This document shows positions 1 to 6,746 of a stretch of 32,034 bases of DNA, piece after piece. The DNA lies in contig JAAKFR010000006.1 of NCBI GenBank assembly GCA_011064985.1, forward strand, positions 1 to 32,034. Reading direction: 5' to 3'. The notes beneath the pieces are model-generated. The model worked only from the letters and a program-made list of their open reading frames with translations. It did not search any database and had not been told where the DNA came from. The position numbers and the translations under genes are program-made. Position 1 is the stretch's first letter; each line of letters starts with the position of its first letter. This stretch comes from Chlamydiota bacterium. Its GTDB lineage: Bacteria; Chlamydiota; Chlamydiia; Chlamydiales; JAAKFR01.

Positions 1-1258
1 GGAAGACGAGGGTCTTCTTGCTGCGGTAGATAACTTGGGGCCCACGGCTGCCGGGTACCAGTCTGAAGGAGATTTCGGACCAGAAGATGAAAACTTTGTA
101 GATCCTAGAGTTCTCCGTGACTTCATTGAGAGTCGTGGGCTCATCTCTTGTAGAGAGAAGCAAGGAACTCTGACGATTGCTGGTGATGCTCGAGCGAGAT
201 GGGTATCAGCTGGAGAAAAGAGAAACGGTATTGCCCAAAGAGGAACACAAACAAATACCGCGATCAACCGGTATAAAAGTGAGATCAACCTCTTTTTAGA
301 TTATGTCGCTCCCCGTTCTTGGGTCTCTTCGAAGCTCAGATGGGCGAATTTTGACGGTAAAGATGGGGGATCGGCTACAAAAGTCGAGATGGAGCGGGCC
401 TTTATTGGCTATGATCTCTATCACGAGGGAGATACCGACTTTTACATCGAAGTGGGGCGTAGCAAACTCGACTTTATGTTTGAATCTCATATTGAGTTTA
501 CAAGTACCTTCGATGGGATCCATCTCTTTTTTACCCGCTGCTTACCAAGTGTTGGGAAGTTTACGATTCACGGTGGCCCCTTTCTCATCGACAGTTTCTA
601 TAACCACTACTCGTGGATTTTTGAAACAGGAATTACTGGATGGAGAGGGACTGGACTTGGATTCAAATACAGCCTTGTTGACTGGAGAAGAAGAGCTCCT
701 ACTCTCGATTACGGAAATCTCAAAGATTCGGGCAAAACGTTGATCCGAGACAACCCTCGCTATCGCTTTCTGGTTTCGCAGATGCTCTTTGGGTACACAA
801 GAGAGATCGATTTCCTAGGGTGCAAAACCCTTTACCTTTATGGAGCGGTTCTTGCGAACCATGATGCGAAACGGACGAAGACTACCAACTTCAAGAAGCT
901 CAACGGTGCATGGTACGCAGGCTTTACATTAGGGAAGCTCTGTAAGGCATGCGACTGGTCTGTTGATATCAATTACCAAAGTGTCCAGGCTCAAGCTGTT
1001 CCAGAATATGACCTACGTGGAATTGGCCACGGAAACGCCATTGACCAGCTCTTGTCTGACAATATTTTGCTCGGAAAAGATGCGGCAGATGGGATCGGGT
1101 TTACCAACTACAAGGGTTGGCAATTCAATCTTTTGTATGCCATGACAGATAGCATGTCGCTTAGGGCTAAGGCTGAGTATTCTACTCCGAGAAATTCTGA
1201 GGTGGGTGGTAGAGGCCGCTACAAAGCCTTTGAGATGTCTGTCATCTATGCTTTCTAG
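1..1258 (+). CDS. Outer-membrane beta-barrel protein, 5'-truncated by window edge
   Basis: The reading frame is open from the first bases (frame 2, reading EDEGLLAAVDN before the TTG at 35), so the gene starts outside the window and the TTG should not be taken as its start. The visible part is about 418 residues. It has alternating polar and hydrophobic strands rich in Tyr, Trp, Phe and Gly, for example SEINLFLDYVAP, YIEVGRSKLDFMF and GLGFKYSLVDW. It ends with a strand closing in ...MSVIYAF, the terminal aromatic residue typical of BAM-assembled outer-membrane proteins. I infer a chlamydial porin-like or MOMP-like barrel, but the exact family is not identified. No strong terminator is visible before the convergent ATPase gene 45 bp downstream. 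Alternative: another barrel type such as an alginate- or carbohydrate-export-like porin. Confidence 0.7.
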   Translation, partial: EDEGLLAAVDNLGPTAAGYQSEGDFGPEDENFVDPRVLRDFIESRGLISCREKQGTLTIAGDARARWVSAGEKRNGIAQRGTQTNTAINRYKSEINLFLDYVAPRSWVSSKLRWANFDGKDGGSATKVEMERAFIGYDLYHEGDTDFYIEVGRSKLDFMFESHIEFTSTFDGIHLFFTRCLPSVGKFTIHGGPFLIDSFYNHYSWIFETGITGWRGTGLGFKYSLVDWRRRAPTLDYGNLKDSGKTLIRDNPRYRFLVSQMLFGYTREIDFLGCKTLYLYGAVLANHDAKRTKTTNFKKLNGAWYAGFTLGKLCKACDWSVDINYQSVQAQAVPEYDLRGIGHGNAIDQLLSDNILLGKDAADGIGFTNYKGWQFNLLYAMTDSMSLRAKAEYSTPRNSEVGGRGRYKAFEMSVIYAF

Positions 1259-1303
1259 GGACCGAAAAAGCTTCTCCGGTTAAGCCCGGGGTAGGTTGTC
1301 CTT

Positions 1304-2761
1304 CTATAGGTCTTCTAGTGTGAGCTGGCTTGAGACTAGCTCATCAGCGTAGATATTGGGAAAGAGGCCAACTGTTGTAAGCATGGTTAAGTGGAGGTCT
1401 TTTTGGATGTGGAGTTGCTCTTTGAAAACATCCATTTTGTCTCCTAGCTGGGTGGCATACTGTTTGGTGATGCGAAAGGGGGTTTTGCTATATTTGACTT
1501 CAATGATATTGATGATCCCATCATCTCTATCTAGCAGTAGGTCGATCTGGATTCCCTTCTCATGAGTGGATTTTGGTACGTAGCGCCAAGTTCCCACTTC
1601 AAATCCCGTGTGAATTTTGAGAGCCTGGGCTATCTGATCGATATGTTTGTAACAACAAGCTTCAAATGCGTAGCCCACCCAACTTTTCCAAGGGGCGCTG
1701 CGACACTTCGACTGCCAATAATTCGATTGGGCGGTTGCCAATTTGATCCTATTAGAAACAGGTTCGATCCACTTGAGGTAAAACAGCGTGTATTCGTCGA
1801 TGATACGGTAGTAAATCCCTTTTTTCTTTTGCCCAAAAGGGACAAAGCTCACGATGAAACCAGCTGCTTCTAATTCGCTTAACCGCTTGGTCAACGTTCC
1901 GCCAGATGAGGAGAGTTTGAGCCGTTTTTCCAATGATTTTTGCTCTACCCCTTGAGGCTGCTTTGCTATTGTGCGTATGATTTCGATATACGCTTCGGAA
2001 TCAGCAAAAAGAGAGTGATAGAGGCGATCAAACTCTTGAAAGAGAAGACCTGTAGAAGTAAAGCAGAGTTGGTTGACATTCTGTTCTGCTGAAACTCCCT
2101 TCTCGACTGCTTGCAGGTAGAAAGGGATCCCTCCTGTTACGAGATAGAGGTCAAGAATCTGCATGGGATGCATTTTATGGGAGTTATTGACTAAAAATTC
2201 CCTAGCTTCCTGAATCTGAAAGGGTTTGAGTAAAATACTAGCAGTAAGACGGTTGTGAAGTCCCCCTCTTGCATTTACAATATTGTCTAAAATCCATGAA
2301 GCAGCTGATCCACAAACGATGAGTTTGATATTTTGGCGATAGCTCCACTCTGTATTCCAAAAATGATCCAAGATTTGTAAGAGAGAAGATTTTGGTGTTG
2401 CAAGCCAAGGAAGTTCATCCAAAAAGATCACAAAAGGCTTGCCCTTAGGAAGTTGATCGATTGCTTTTGTGAGCATTTCAAATGCCTCCATCCAATTTTT
2501 TGGGGAGGCAAGGGTATAGATTGGTTGAAAAGATTTTATAAATGCCCTAGTAAATATTTCTAGCTGATTCTGGAGAGTTCCTTCCTTCAATCCTGTGATC
2601 TCAATAGATTTAAGGTGAGCGCTTTCAATTGCATGTTTGATGAGGCAGGTTTTTCCCACACGCCTTCTACCGTAAACAGCGATAAACTCAGACTCTCCAG
2701 ACGAGAGCCTTCTTTTGAGAAGTTTCTTTTCCTCTCGTCTTCCAATGATTTTTGCAGGCAT
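1304..2761 (-). CDS. AAA+ ATPase (ATPase_2/COG1672 type) with C-terminal nuclease-like domain
   Basis: With the ATG at 2761 the protein has 485 residues. The N-terminus MPAKIIGRREEKKLL is typical of this family. Walker A is GRRRVGKT (about residues 31-38) and Walker B is FVIFLDELPW (about 112-121), followed by a winged-helix-like middle region. The C-terminus carries IDLLLDR...IIEVKYS, which fits the D...ExK core of PD-(D/E)XK nucleases as in DUF234/DUF4143-type ATPases. The longest frame begins with a TTG at 2821, but the ATG at 2761 has GGAG three bases upstream, and the extra 20 codons run through a palindromic repeat. These ATPases are often multicopy and lineage-specific, and their function is largely unknown. 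A second, frameshifted gene of the same broad class lies at 23120. Product class is confident; role is not known. Confidence 0.85.
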   Translation of the reverse strand: MPAKIIGRREEKKLLKRRLSSGESEFIAVYGRRRVGKTCLIKHAIESAHLKSIEITGLKEGTLQNQLEIFTRAFIKSFQPIYTLASPKNWMEAFEMLTKAIDQLPKGKPFVIFLDELPWLATPKSSLLQILDHFWNTEWSYRQNIKLIVCGSAASWILDNIVNARGGLHNRLTASILLKPFQIQEAREFLVNNSHKMHPMQILDLYLVTGGIPFYLQAVEKGVSAEQNVNQLCFTSTGLLFQEFDRLYHSLFADSEAYIEIIRTIAKQPQGVEQKSLEKRLKLSSSGGTLTKRLSELEAAGFIVSFVPFGQKKKGIYYRIIDEYTLFYLKWIEPVSNRIKLATAQSNYWQSKCRSAPWKSWVGYAFEACCYKHIDQIAQALKIHTGFEVGTWRYVPKSTHEKGIQIDLLLDRDDGIINIIEVKYSKTPFRITKQYATQLGDKMDVFKEQLHIQKDLHLTMLTTVGLFPNIYADELVSSQLTLEDL

Positions 2762-2770
2762 ATTCTCCAA

Positions 2771-2862
2771 GATTTCGCTGGTTATATGGTTATTATATCC
2801 AGCGGAATCTTTGTTTTGCAAGAGATTTCGCTGGTTATACGCTTTCCATACTCAGCGGAATC
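2771..2862. repeat. Twin 39-bp palindromic repeats upstream of the ATPase
   Basis: Two 39-bp copies (2771-2809 and 2824-2862) share the same first 16 bases, gatttcgctggttata, and the same last 10, cagcggaatc. The central 13 bases differ. The ends of each copy are inverted repeats (GATTTCGCTG against GATTCCGCTG, one mismatch). They lie just upstream of the preferred ATPase ATG at 2761. The copies are offset by 53 bp, which is not a multiple of three and argues against a coding repeat. Possible roles are operators for autoregulation or the scar of a small repeat element. Confidence 0.7.
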
Positions 2863-2921
2863 ATCTAATTATTGGCGCTAGGGGACATTTCAATCTTGCT
2901 GCCACAAAATACTTTTGTAGT

Positions 2922-2950
2922 TTGAAAGTTAAAGGCTTAAGTGGTACAGT
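2922..2950 (+). promoter_or_regulatory. Predicted promoter giving a leaderless mRNA
   Basis: TTGAAA (2922-2927) and TACAGT (2945-2950) are separated by 17 bp. They match the vegetative sigma consensus at 5/6 and 4/6 positions. The ATG at 2957 lies seven bases after the -10 box, where transcription would start. No Shine-Dalgarno sequence is visible, which fits a leaderless transcript. This is a prediction only. Confidence 0.4.
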
Positions 2951-2956
2951 ACCCTC

Positions 2957-3790
2957 ATGTTTTCGAAAATTGCTCACCTTTCTCCCCTTTTCTCAACCGA
3001 AGAATTATCAAATTTGGATCAACCTGTTCCTTTAGCGCAATGTATTGTTCCTCGAAAAGATGATTCATCTTCTAATAAGTACAATGCTAACCAGAGCAAG
3101 TATATCGAGCTATCTTTTGAAGTTTGTGAGAATCTGAAGGAGCAGCTCAAAGAAACTCCCCCTTCATTTGCTGACGTGTTAACTACTGTGGGTAAGGGGA
3201 GGAGGAAAATTGCAAAACATTTTGATTCTTTTCAATGCCAACTATTTGGAGTGCAGAGGGAAGGGGTATACGACAGACTCAGCACTTCCTTGGTAGAAGA
3301 GTATGCAGAAATGGGTAAAGACATTGACCAGATTTCTGAGGATGATTCCACCATGCACTGGGAATCTTATGAGGAGGGAGGTATTAAGGAGGGGTTCCGT
3401 AAAGGGATTGATTTTGAGGGGGAGGAAATTTTCTTAACCCGTTATATACTCTACCATAATGAAAGAACCATTGCTCATACCTACCCCAACAATCTTGAAG
3501 CTGCAAAGGAGCATTGCACTCATCTTTACAACGAAATCCTCAGGTTAGAGGCACCATCCCATGGAAAAGAAATACATCGCTTGATTGGGGAGCTTCACTG
3601 GTGGATGTCTCAAGCCACTTTCTACAAAAGGGGGAGTGCTGCTTGTTCGGAGATTATTGTAGGCGCCCTCTTACTTCAAAAATGGGGGAATTTGACCCCA
3701 TATAAGATAGGGATTTTCGCTGACAGGATGGCTTTGACAACATCGTGTGAGCAATTTGTCCAGATCTATTCTTCTTTACGCGAAAATTGA
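2957..3790 (+). CDS. Unknown protein with WW..RGSA motif, possible effector
   Basis: 277 residues, not assigned to a family. It has no signal peptide or membrane segment, so it is soluble or secreted by a Sec-independent route. The N-terminal 60 residues are polar and Ser/Asn-rich. The most distinctive stretch is GELHWWMSQATFYK followed by RGSAACSE (about 211-232), then a hydrophobic helix and KIGIFADRMALTT. An aromatic segment followed by RGSA with a downstream Glu has the look of a conserved catalytic or structural core and reminds me of bacterial effector proteins, but I cannot name the family. The next in-frame Met is about 110 codons downstream, supporting this start. There is no ribosome binding site (see promoter at 2922). 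The 3' end overlaps the convergent leucine-rich-repeat gene by 25 bp. Confidence 0.7.
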   Translation: MFSKIAHLSPLFSTEELSNLDQPVPLAQCIVPRKDDSSSNKYNANQSKYIELSFEVCENLKEQLKETPPSFADVLTTVGKGRRKIAKHFDSFQCQLFGVQREGVYDRLSTSLVEEYAEMGKDIDQISEDDSTMHWESYEEGGIKEGFRKGIDFEGEEIFLTRYILYHNERTIAHTYPNNLEAAKEHCTHLYNEILRLEAPSHGKEIHRLIGELHWWMSQATFYKRGSAACSEIIVGALLLQKWGNLTPYKIGIFADRMALTTSCEQFVQIYSSLREN

Positions 3791-4389
3791 TATCTGTTTC
3801 TACCTTTCTCTACTTCCCATCCTTGATGTATGAGTAAGGAGAGGGCTTCTTCCTCTATTTCACTCTCGAAGAGAGTGAGAAGGGTAAGGCAAGTAAAAAG
3901 GGAGAGAGTTTGTTCGATCATCTGTTTTGTGAGGCACACTCCTTTCAATGATAGATTTTTGAGGTCAGGGCAAGAAGAAAGCGAATTCCAATCATTCGAA
4001 GACACATAACCGAGTTTCAAAGTATGGAGTTTGGGACAGTATCGAGAAAGGTTCTCAAGAAGAATACTGATTTGATCGGCAGAATAGTGGAGAGTTTCTA
4101 ATGTTTGTAAACAAGGAGTTTTTGTTAAGATAAGAAAAAGATTCCGGTCTTCTTGTAAAGATGCTGTGATTTTGATGGAGTGTATAGCAAGGGAGTCGAT
4201 TGCTTGGAGGGCAAGAGAAAGGATTCTCAGATCAATCTTTACATCAAAGGCCATACGGGATTGGGGAGCTCCTTTTTCTTGGGGCTCGGAAGAGGGGGTC
4301 CACTCTAAGGTAGGTCGATTGGAAAGAGTACGGAAAGTACAAGAGGTAAGTGTAGGGAGATCTTGGTAGAAGTCGGCAATCGTGGTCAT
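3766..4389 (-). CDS. Leucine-rich-repeat protein
   Basis: 207 residues. The C-terminal half has three successive LxxLxL-type units spaced about 25 residues: CPKLHTLKLGYV, CPDLKNLSLKGV and CLTLLTLFESEI, with a weaker one at CLQTLETLHYSA. This resembles the irregular LRRs of F-box/LRR-like proteins that amoeba-associated bacteria use as host-interaction proteins. No F-box is recognisable in the first 50 residues, which include a Pro/Ser/Glu-rich stretch. There is no signal peptide. GGAG lies seven bases before the ATG, supporting the start. It is convergent with, and overlaps by 25 bp, the unknown gene at 2957. A cytosolic or secreted binding scaffold is likely; the partner is unknown. Confidence 0.7.
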   Translation of the reverse strand: MTTIADFYQDLPTLTSCTFRTLSNRPTLEWTPSSEPQEKGAPQSRMAFDVKIDLRILSLALQAIDSLAIHSIKITASLQEDRNLFLILTKTPCLQTLETLHYSADQISILLENLSRYCPKLHTLKLGYVSSNDWNSLSSCPDLKNLSLKGVCLTKQMIEQTLSLFTCLTLLTLFESEIEEEALSLLIHQGWEVEKGRNRYQFSRKEE

Positions 4390-4500
4390 AAGGAAACTCC
4401 AATTTTTAAAACGAATGAGAGAATAGTCTTAGGAGAATATTTTTTACAACTGTTTCGAGACAACTTTTGGATATTAGAACGCAAGTTGCTACCTGAACTT

Positions 4501-4574
4501 GGGTGCAATTAAAAGTGGAGCTTATATCGATAACCTTACTCAGTTGAGCTAGGTGGTTCTATTTAAAGACTTAA
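4501..4574 (+). repeat. Partial copy of the 192-bp MITE-like element (left end)
   Basis: These 74 bases are identical to 16620-16693, the left end of the element between recD and the SLC12-like gene. The copy begins with the 21-base terminal repeat and stops at ...gacttaa, where the second repeat family begins at 4575. The right half and right terminal repeat are absent, so this is a truncated copy. Confidence 0.85.
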
Positions 4575-4950
4575 CCCAAGTTTCCCATCCTCAGGCACAA
4601 AGTAGGTGGTGTTCTTACTCATCCCTCAGAGAACAATGAATACGCAAACTTTTCAGAAGCAAGACACAAAGACTCAACACAAAGACACAACACAAAGACA
4701 CAACACAAAGACACAAAGGATTTCTTAAATCCGGCCTCCTCCTCGTAAGAGGAGTTTTCCTTAAGGAAAAAGACCCTTTGGGTCAGGCCGGATTCTTCGT
4801 GCCTTCGTGTCTTTGTGTTGAAGCTTTGTGTCCTTTGTGGCCTTCCGTTCTCGTTATTTCCCGGTAGGGAGCATGCAAGAGCCTGGTATGCTTGTGTCTG
4901 AAAACCAGAGTCTTGAGTTTTTTAACTGATTTGGGTTACACCCAAATCAG
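4575..4950. repeat. Structured intergenic repeat, full copy
   Basis: This stretch shares 4576-4655 and following with 31763-31912. It contains three perfect tandem copies of the 13-mer CAACACAAAGACA (4675-4713) and its reverse complement at 4808-4820. Together these form the outer arms of a long imperfect hairpin (about 4661-4845). Its right end is a perfect 11-bp-stem hairpin (4926-4936/4940-4950). The left boundary reads taacccaa and the right ttgggtta, short inverted ends. No coding potential is evident. I interpret it as a mobile or amplified non-coding repeat. Confidence 0.75.
4728..4794. repeat. Four-armed (cloverleaf-like) fold at the tip of the repeat
   Basis: A 10-bp perfect stem (4728-4737 with 4785-4794) encloses three back-to-back perfect hairpins: 4739-4744/4749-4754 (loop gtaa), 4755-4760/4765-4770 (loop ttaa) and 4772-4776/4780-4784 (loop ttt). 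Almost every base is paired. It is not a tRNA: the arm sizes are wrong and the T-loop and CCA-end features are absent. It could fold as a DNA cruciform or as RNA. Confidence 0.7.
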
Positions 4951-5030
4951 ACTTTGCAGAAAAATAAACAGGATGGAAAAAAGCTTGTTTTTTTGCGGGA
5001 GCTTTTAGTCTGCAAACATTCATGCTGCCA

Positions 5031-6746
5031 CTAGCGGGTGGAGCCGTAGGAGACTTTGATGGGTTCTTTTCGGAGGGTTTTGAGTTGGGTCCAGAGAGAC
5101 ATTTTCGGGGGGGGAGTGGGATGAGAGATGTGGATGGGGAGGATGGGGACGTCGATGTCTTGGAGCAGTTCGTAGAGGTGGGCTTCCCACTCCTTGAGGG
5201 TCTTTGTGGGGAGATCGACAGGGTGCATGAGGCAGACCGAATGGCCTGAGTTGAGCTCCTTCTGGATTGTTTTGAGGGCAGTCGTGCCAACAGGGGAGAA
5301 GTGCTCGATGTCGATGGGGATGAGCCAGAGAAGGCGGTAGATGATCTTTCTTTTTTTTCCTTTTTTTAAGGGGACGATGTAGCGGATAAGACGAGGCAAG
5401 GTGGCCATGACGATCAGGGTGTCGATCCAGTTGGCTCTGGGGGTGACGAGGAGGACTGGTTTTTTCGTGGGGATGCGCGTTTTTCCCCATACGCGGATGC
5501 GGTAGAAGAGTTTGGCGATAAGGGCTACCCCTAAACGTAAGAATTGGTCAGCAAAGAGGAGGAGGAGAACAAAAGCCATCACAAAGGTGAGGACTCCGAC
5601 GAGAAAGAAGCCTGTTGCAGCAGAGAGGTGGAAAAAGTTCCCAAGAAGAGCGAGGAGTCCAGAGGCGATAATCACCCCGATAAAGCTCAAAAAGTTGGCT
5701 GCTGCAACATTTTGTCCCCTGTCGACATCTGGACTAGCTATCTGGATAAAGGCTTCTATGGGAACGATAAAAAATCCTCCGCAGATCCCGACAAGGACGA
5801 GAAAAAAGGCGATCACAATCAAGTGAGATTGGAAGAAGTAGAGGGCAAGGTAACAGGAGGTGACTCCCATGGCAGCGATTGGGACAAAGCCTAGCTCGAC
5901 CTCTTTGCCAGAGAGTTTACCCACTCCAAAAGAGCCAATCCCAATACCGATTGCTGTCATCAAGAAGAGATACCCCCCATGTATTTCAGAGAGGCCGAGA
6001 GATTGGAGGGTGAAAGGGATGATATTGAGTTGCGTGTAGGCACCCATAAAGAGGAAATAGGCTCCAGAGACAATGGTGGTGAGTAGGTACCGTCTTTTCC
6101 GGGCTTGCTTTAAGGTTTGAAATATCACCGAAAGAAAGTGGGGGGAGATCTTTTTCGAAGCGGCTTGGGGTTTTGTTTTTTGGATGCCAAAAGAGGAAAT
6201 TAGTCCCAAAACAGCAATCGCAACACAAGTAAAACTGGATAATACAAAATTTTTGTTTGTAACCTCAGTGAGAAAAGAGGCAAAAAACGTCCCGAAAATA
6301 ATCGCGAGGTAGGTCGTAGCGGTCATCATCCCATTGCAATCGGAGATACGATCAGGTTTCACAATCTCTGGAATGATCCCATACTTGCACGGGGAGAAGA
6401 GGGTGCTTTGGGCAGCCATGAGAAACAAGACGGAGTAGCCTAAAACTGGAGATTGCAACAGAAAAGCCAAAACTCCCAAGAGTGTTGAGACTATCTCGAA
6501 AAATCGAGTAAAGTAGATGATCGAACGTTTGCTAAAACGATCGGCAAGGGTTCCTGCTAGAGAAGCAAAGATGATAAAGGGGACGACAAAAACAGCTCCA
6601 GCAAGGGCGAGGATCGTATTGCTGTGCTCGGCTCCTAGAAGGGAGATAAGAAAGAACGCGAGCAAGAGCTTAAATAGATTGTCGTTGAGTGCGGTAAAAA
6701 ACTGCGTAAAATTTAAATAAGAAAATGAAGTAAGAGAGATACGCAT
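5031..6746 (-). CDS. LplT-like MFS transporter fused to a degenerate PlsC-type acyltransferase
   Basis: 571 residues. Residues 1-415 form about 12 hydrophobic segments of a major-facilitator transporter. TALNDNLFK near the start and LADRFSKR (68-75) between early helices resemble the lysophospholipid flippase LplT. Residues 425-560 resemble the PlsC/Aas acyltransferase fold, ending with VPILPIHI. The two catalytic motifs are not intact: the His-x4-Asp motif reads R437-ANWI-D442, and the expected FPEGTR region reads HPVDLPTKT (508-516). There is no AMP-binding (acyl-ACP synthetase) domain as in full Aas fusions. It probably sits in the inner membrane and moves lysophospholipid, with an acyltransferase domain that is non-catalytic or altered. 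It is divergent from recC, and the two ATG codons overlap within one CATG. Confidence 0.8.
   Translation of the reverse strand: MRISLTSFSYLNFTQFFTALNDNLFKLLLAFFLISLLGAEHSNTILALAGAVFVVPFIIFASLAGTLADRFSKRSIIYFTRFFEIVSTLLGVLAFLLQSPVLGYSVLFLMAAQSTLFSPCKYGIIPEIVKPDRISDCNGMMTATTYLAIIFGTFFASFLTEVTNKNFVLSSFTCVAIAVLGLISSFGIQKTKPQAASKKISPHFLSVIFQTLKQARKRRYLLTTIVSGAYFLFMGAYTQLNIIPFTLQSLGLSEIHGGYLFLMTAIGIGIGSFGVGKLSGKEVELGFVPIAAMGVTSCYLALYFFQSHLIVIAFFLVLVGICGGFFIVPIEAFIQIASPDVDRGQNVAAANFLSFIGVIIASGLLALLGNFFHLSAATGFFLVGVLTFVMAFVLLLLFADQFLRLGVALIAKLFYRIRVWGKTRIPTKKPVLLVTPRANWIDTLIVMATLPRLIRYIVPLKKGKKRKIIYRLLWLIPIDIEHFSPVGTTALKTIQKELNSGHSVCLMHPVDLPTKTLKEWEAHLYELLQDIDVPILPIHISHPTPPPKMSLWTQLKTLRKEPIKVSYGSTR

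Noticed and set aside
2762-2821. N-terminal extension of the ATPase from a TTG
   Set aside because: It is encoded by a palindromic repeat and lies upstream of an ATG with its own GGAG.
4675-4713. CRISPR-like tandem 13-mers
   Set aside because: The units are directly adjacent without spacers, and their reverse complement is nearby. This is a short tandem repeat within a hairpin.
4728-4794. tRNA gene from the cloverleaf-like fold
   Set aside because: There is a 10-bp acceptor-type stem with no 7-base anticodon loop, no T-loop GTTCRA and no 3' CCA geometry; the arms are perfect palindromes with 3-4 base loops.
4926-4950. Intrinsic terminator for the transporter gene
   Set aside because: The hairpin is perfect, but on the minus strand it is followed by A-rich rather than T-rich sequence, and the same hairpin recurs as part of the repeat family.
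5022-5894. Plus-strand and alternative minus-strand frames across the transporter gene
   Set aside because: They are low-complexity Lys/Arg/Pro-rich shadows of the transporter/acyltransferase gene.
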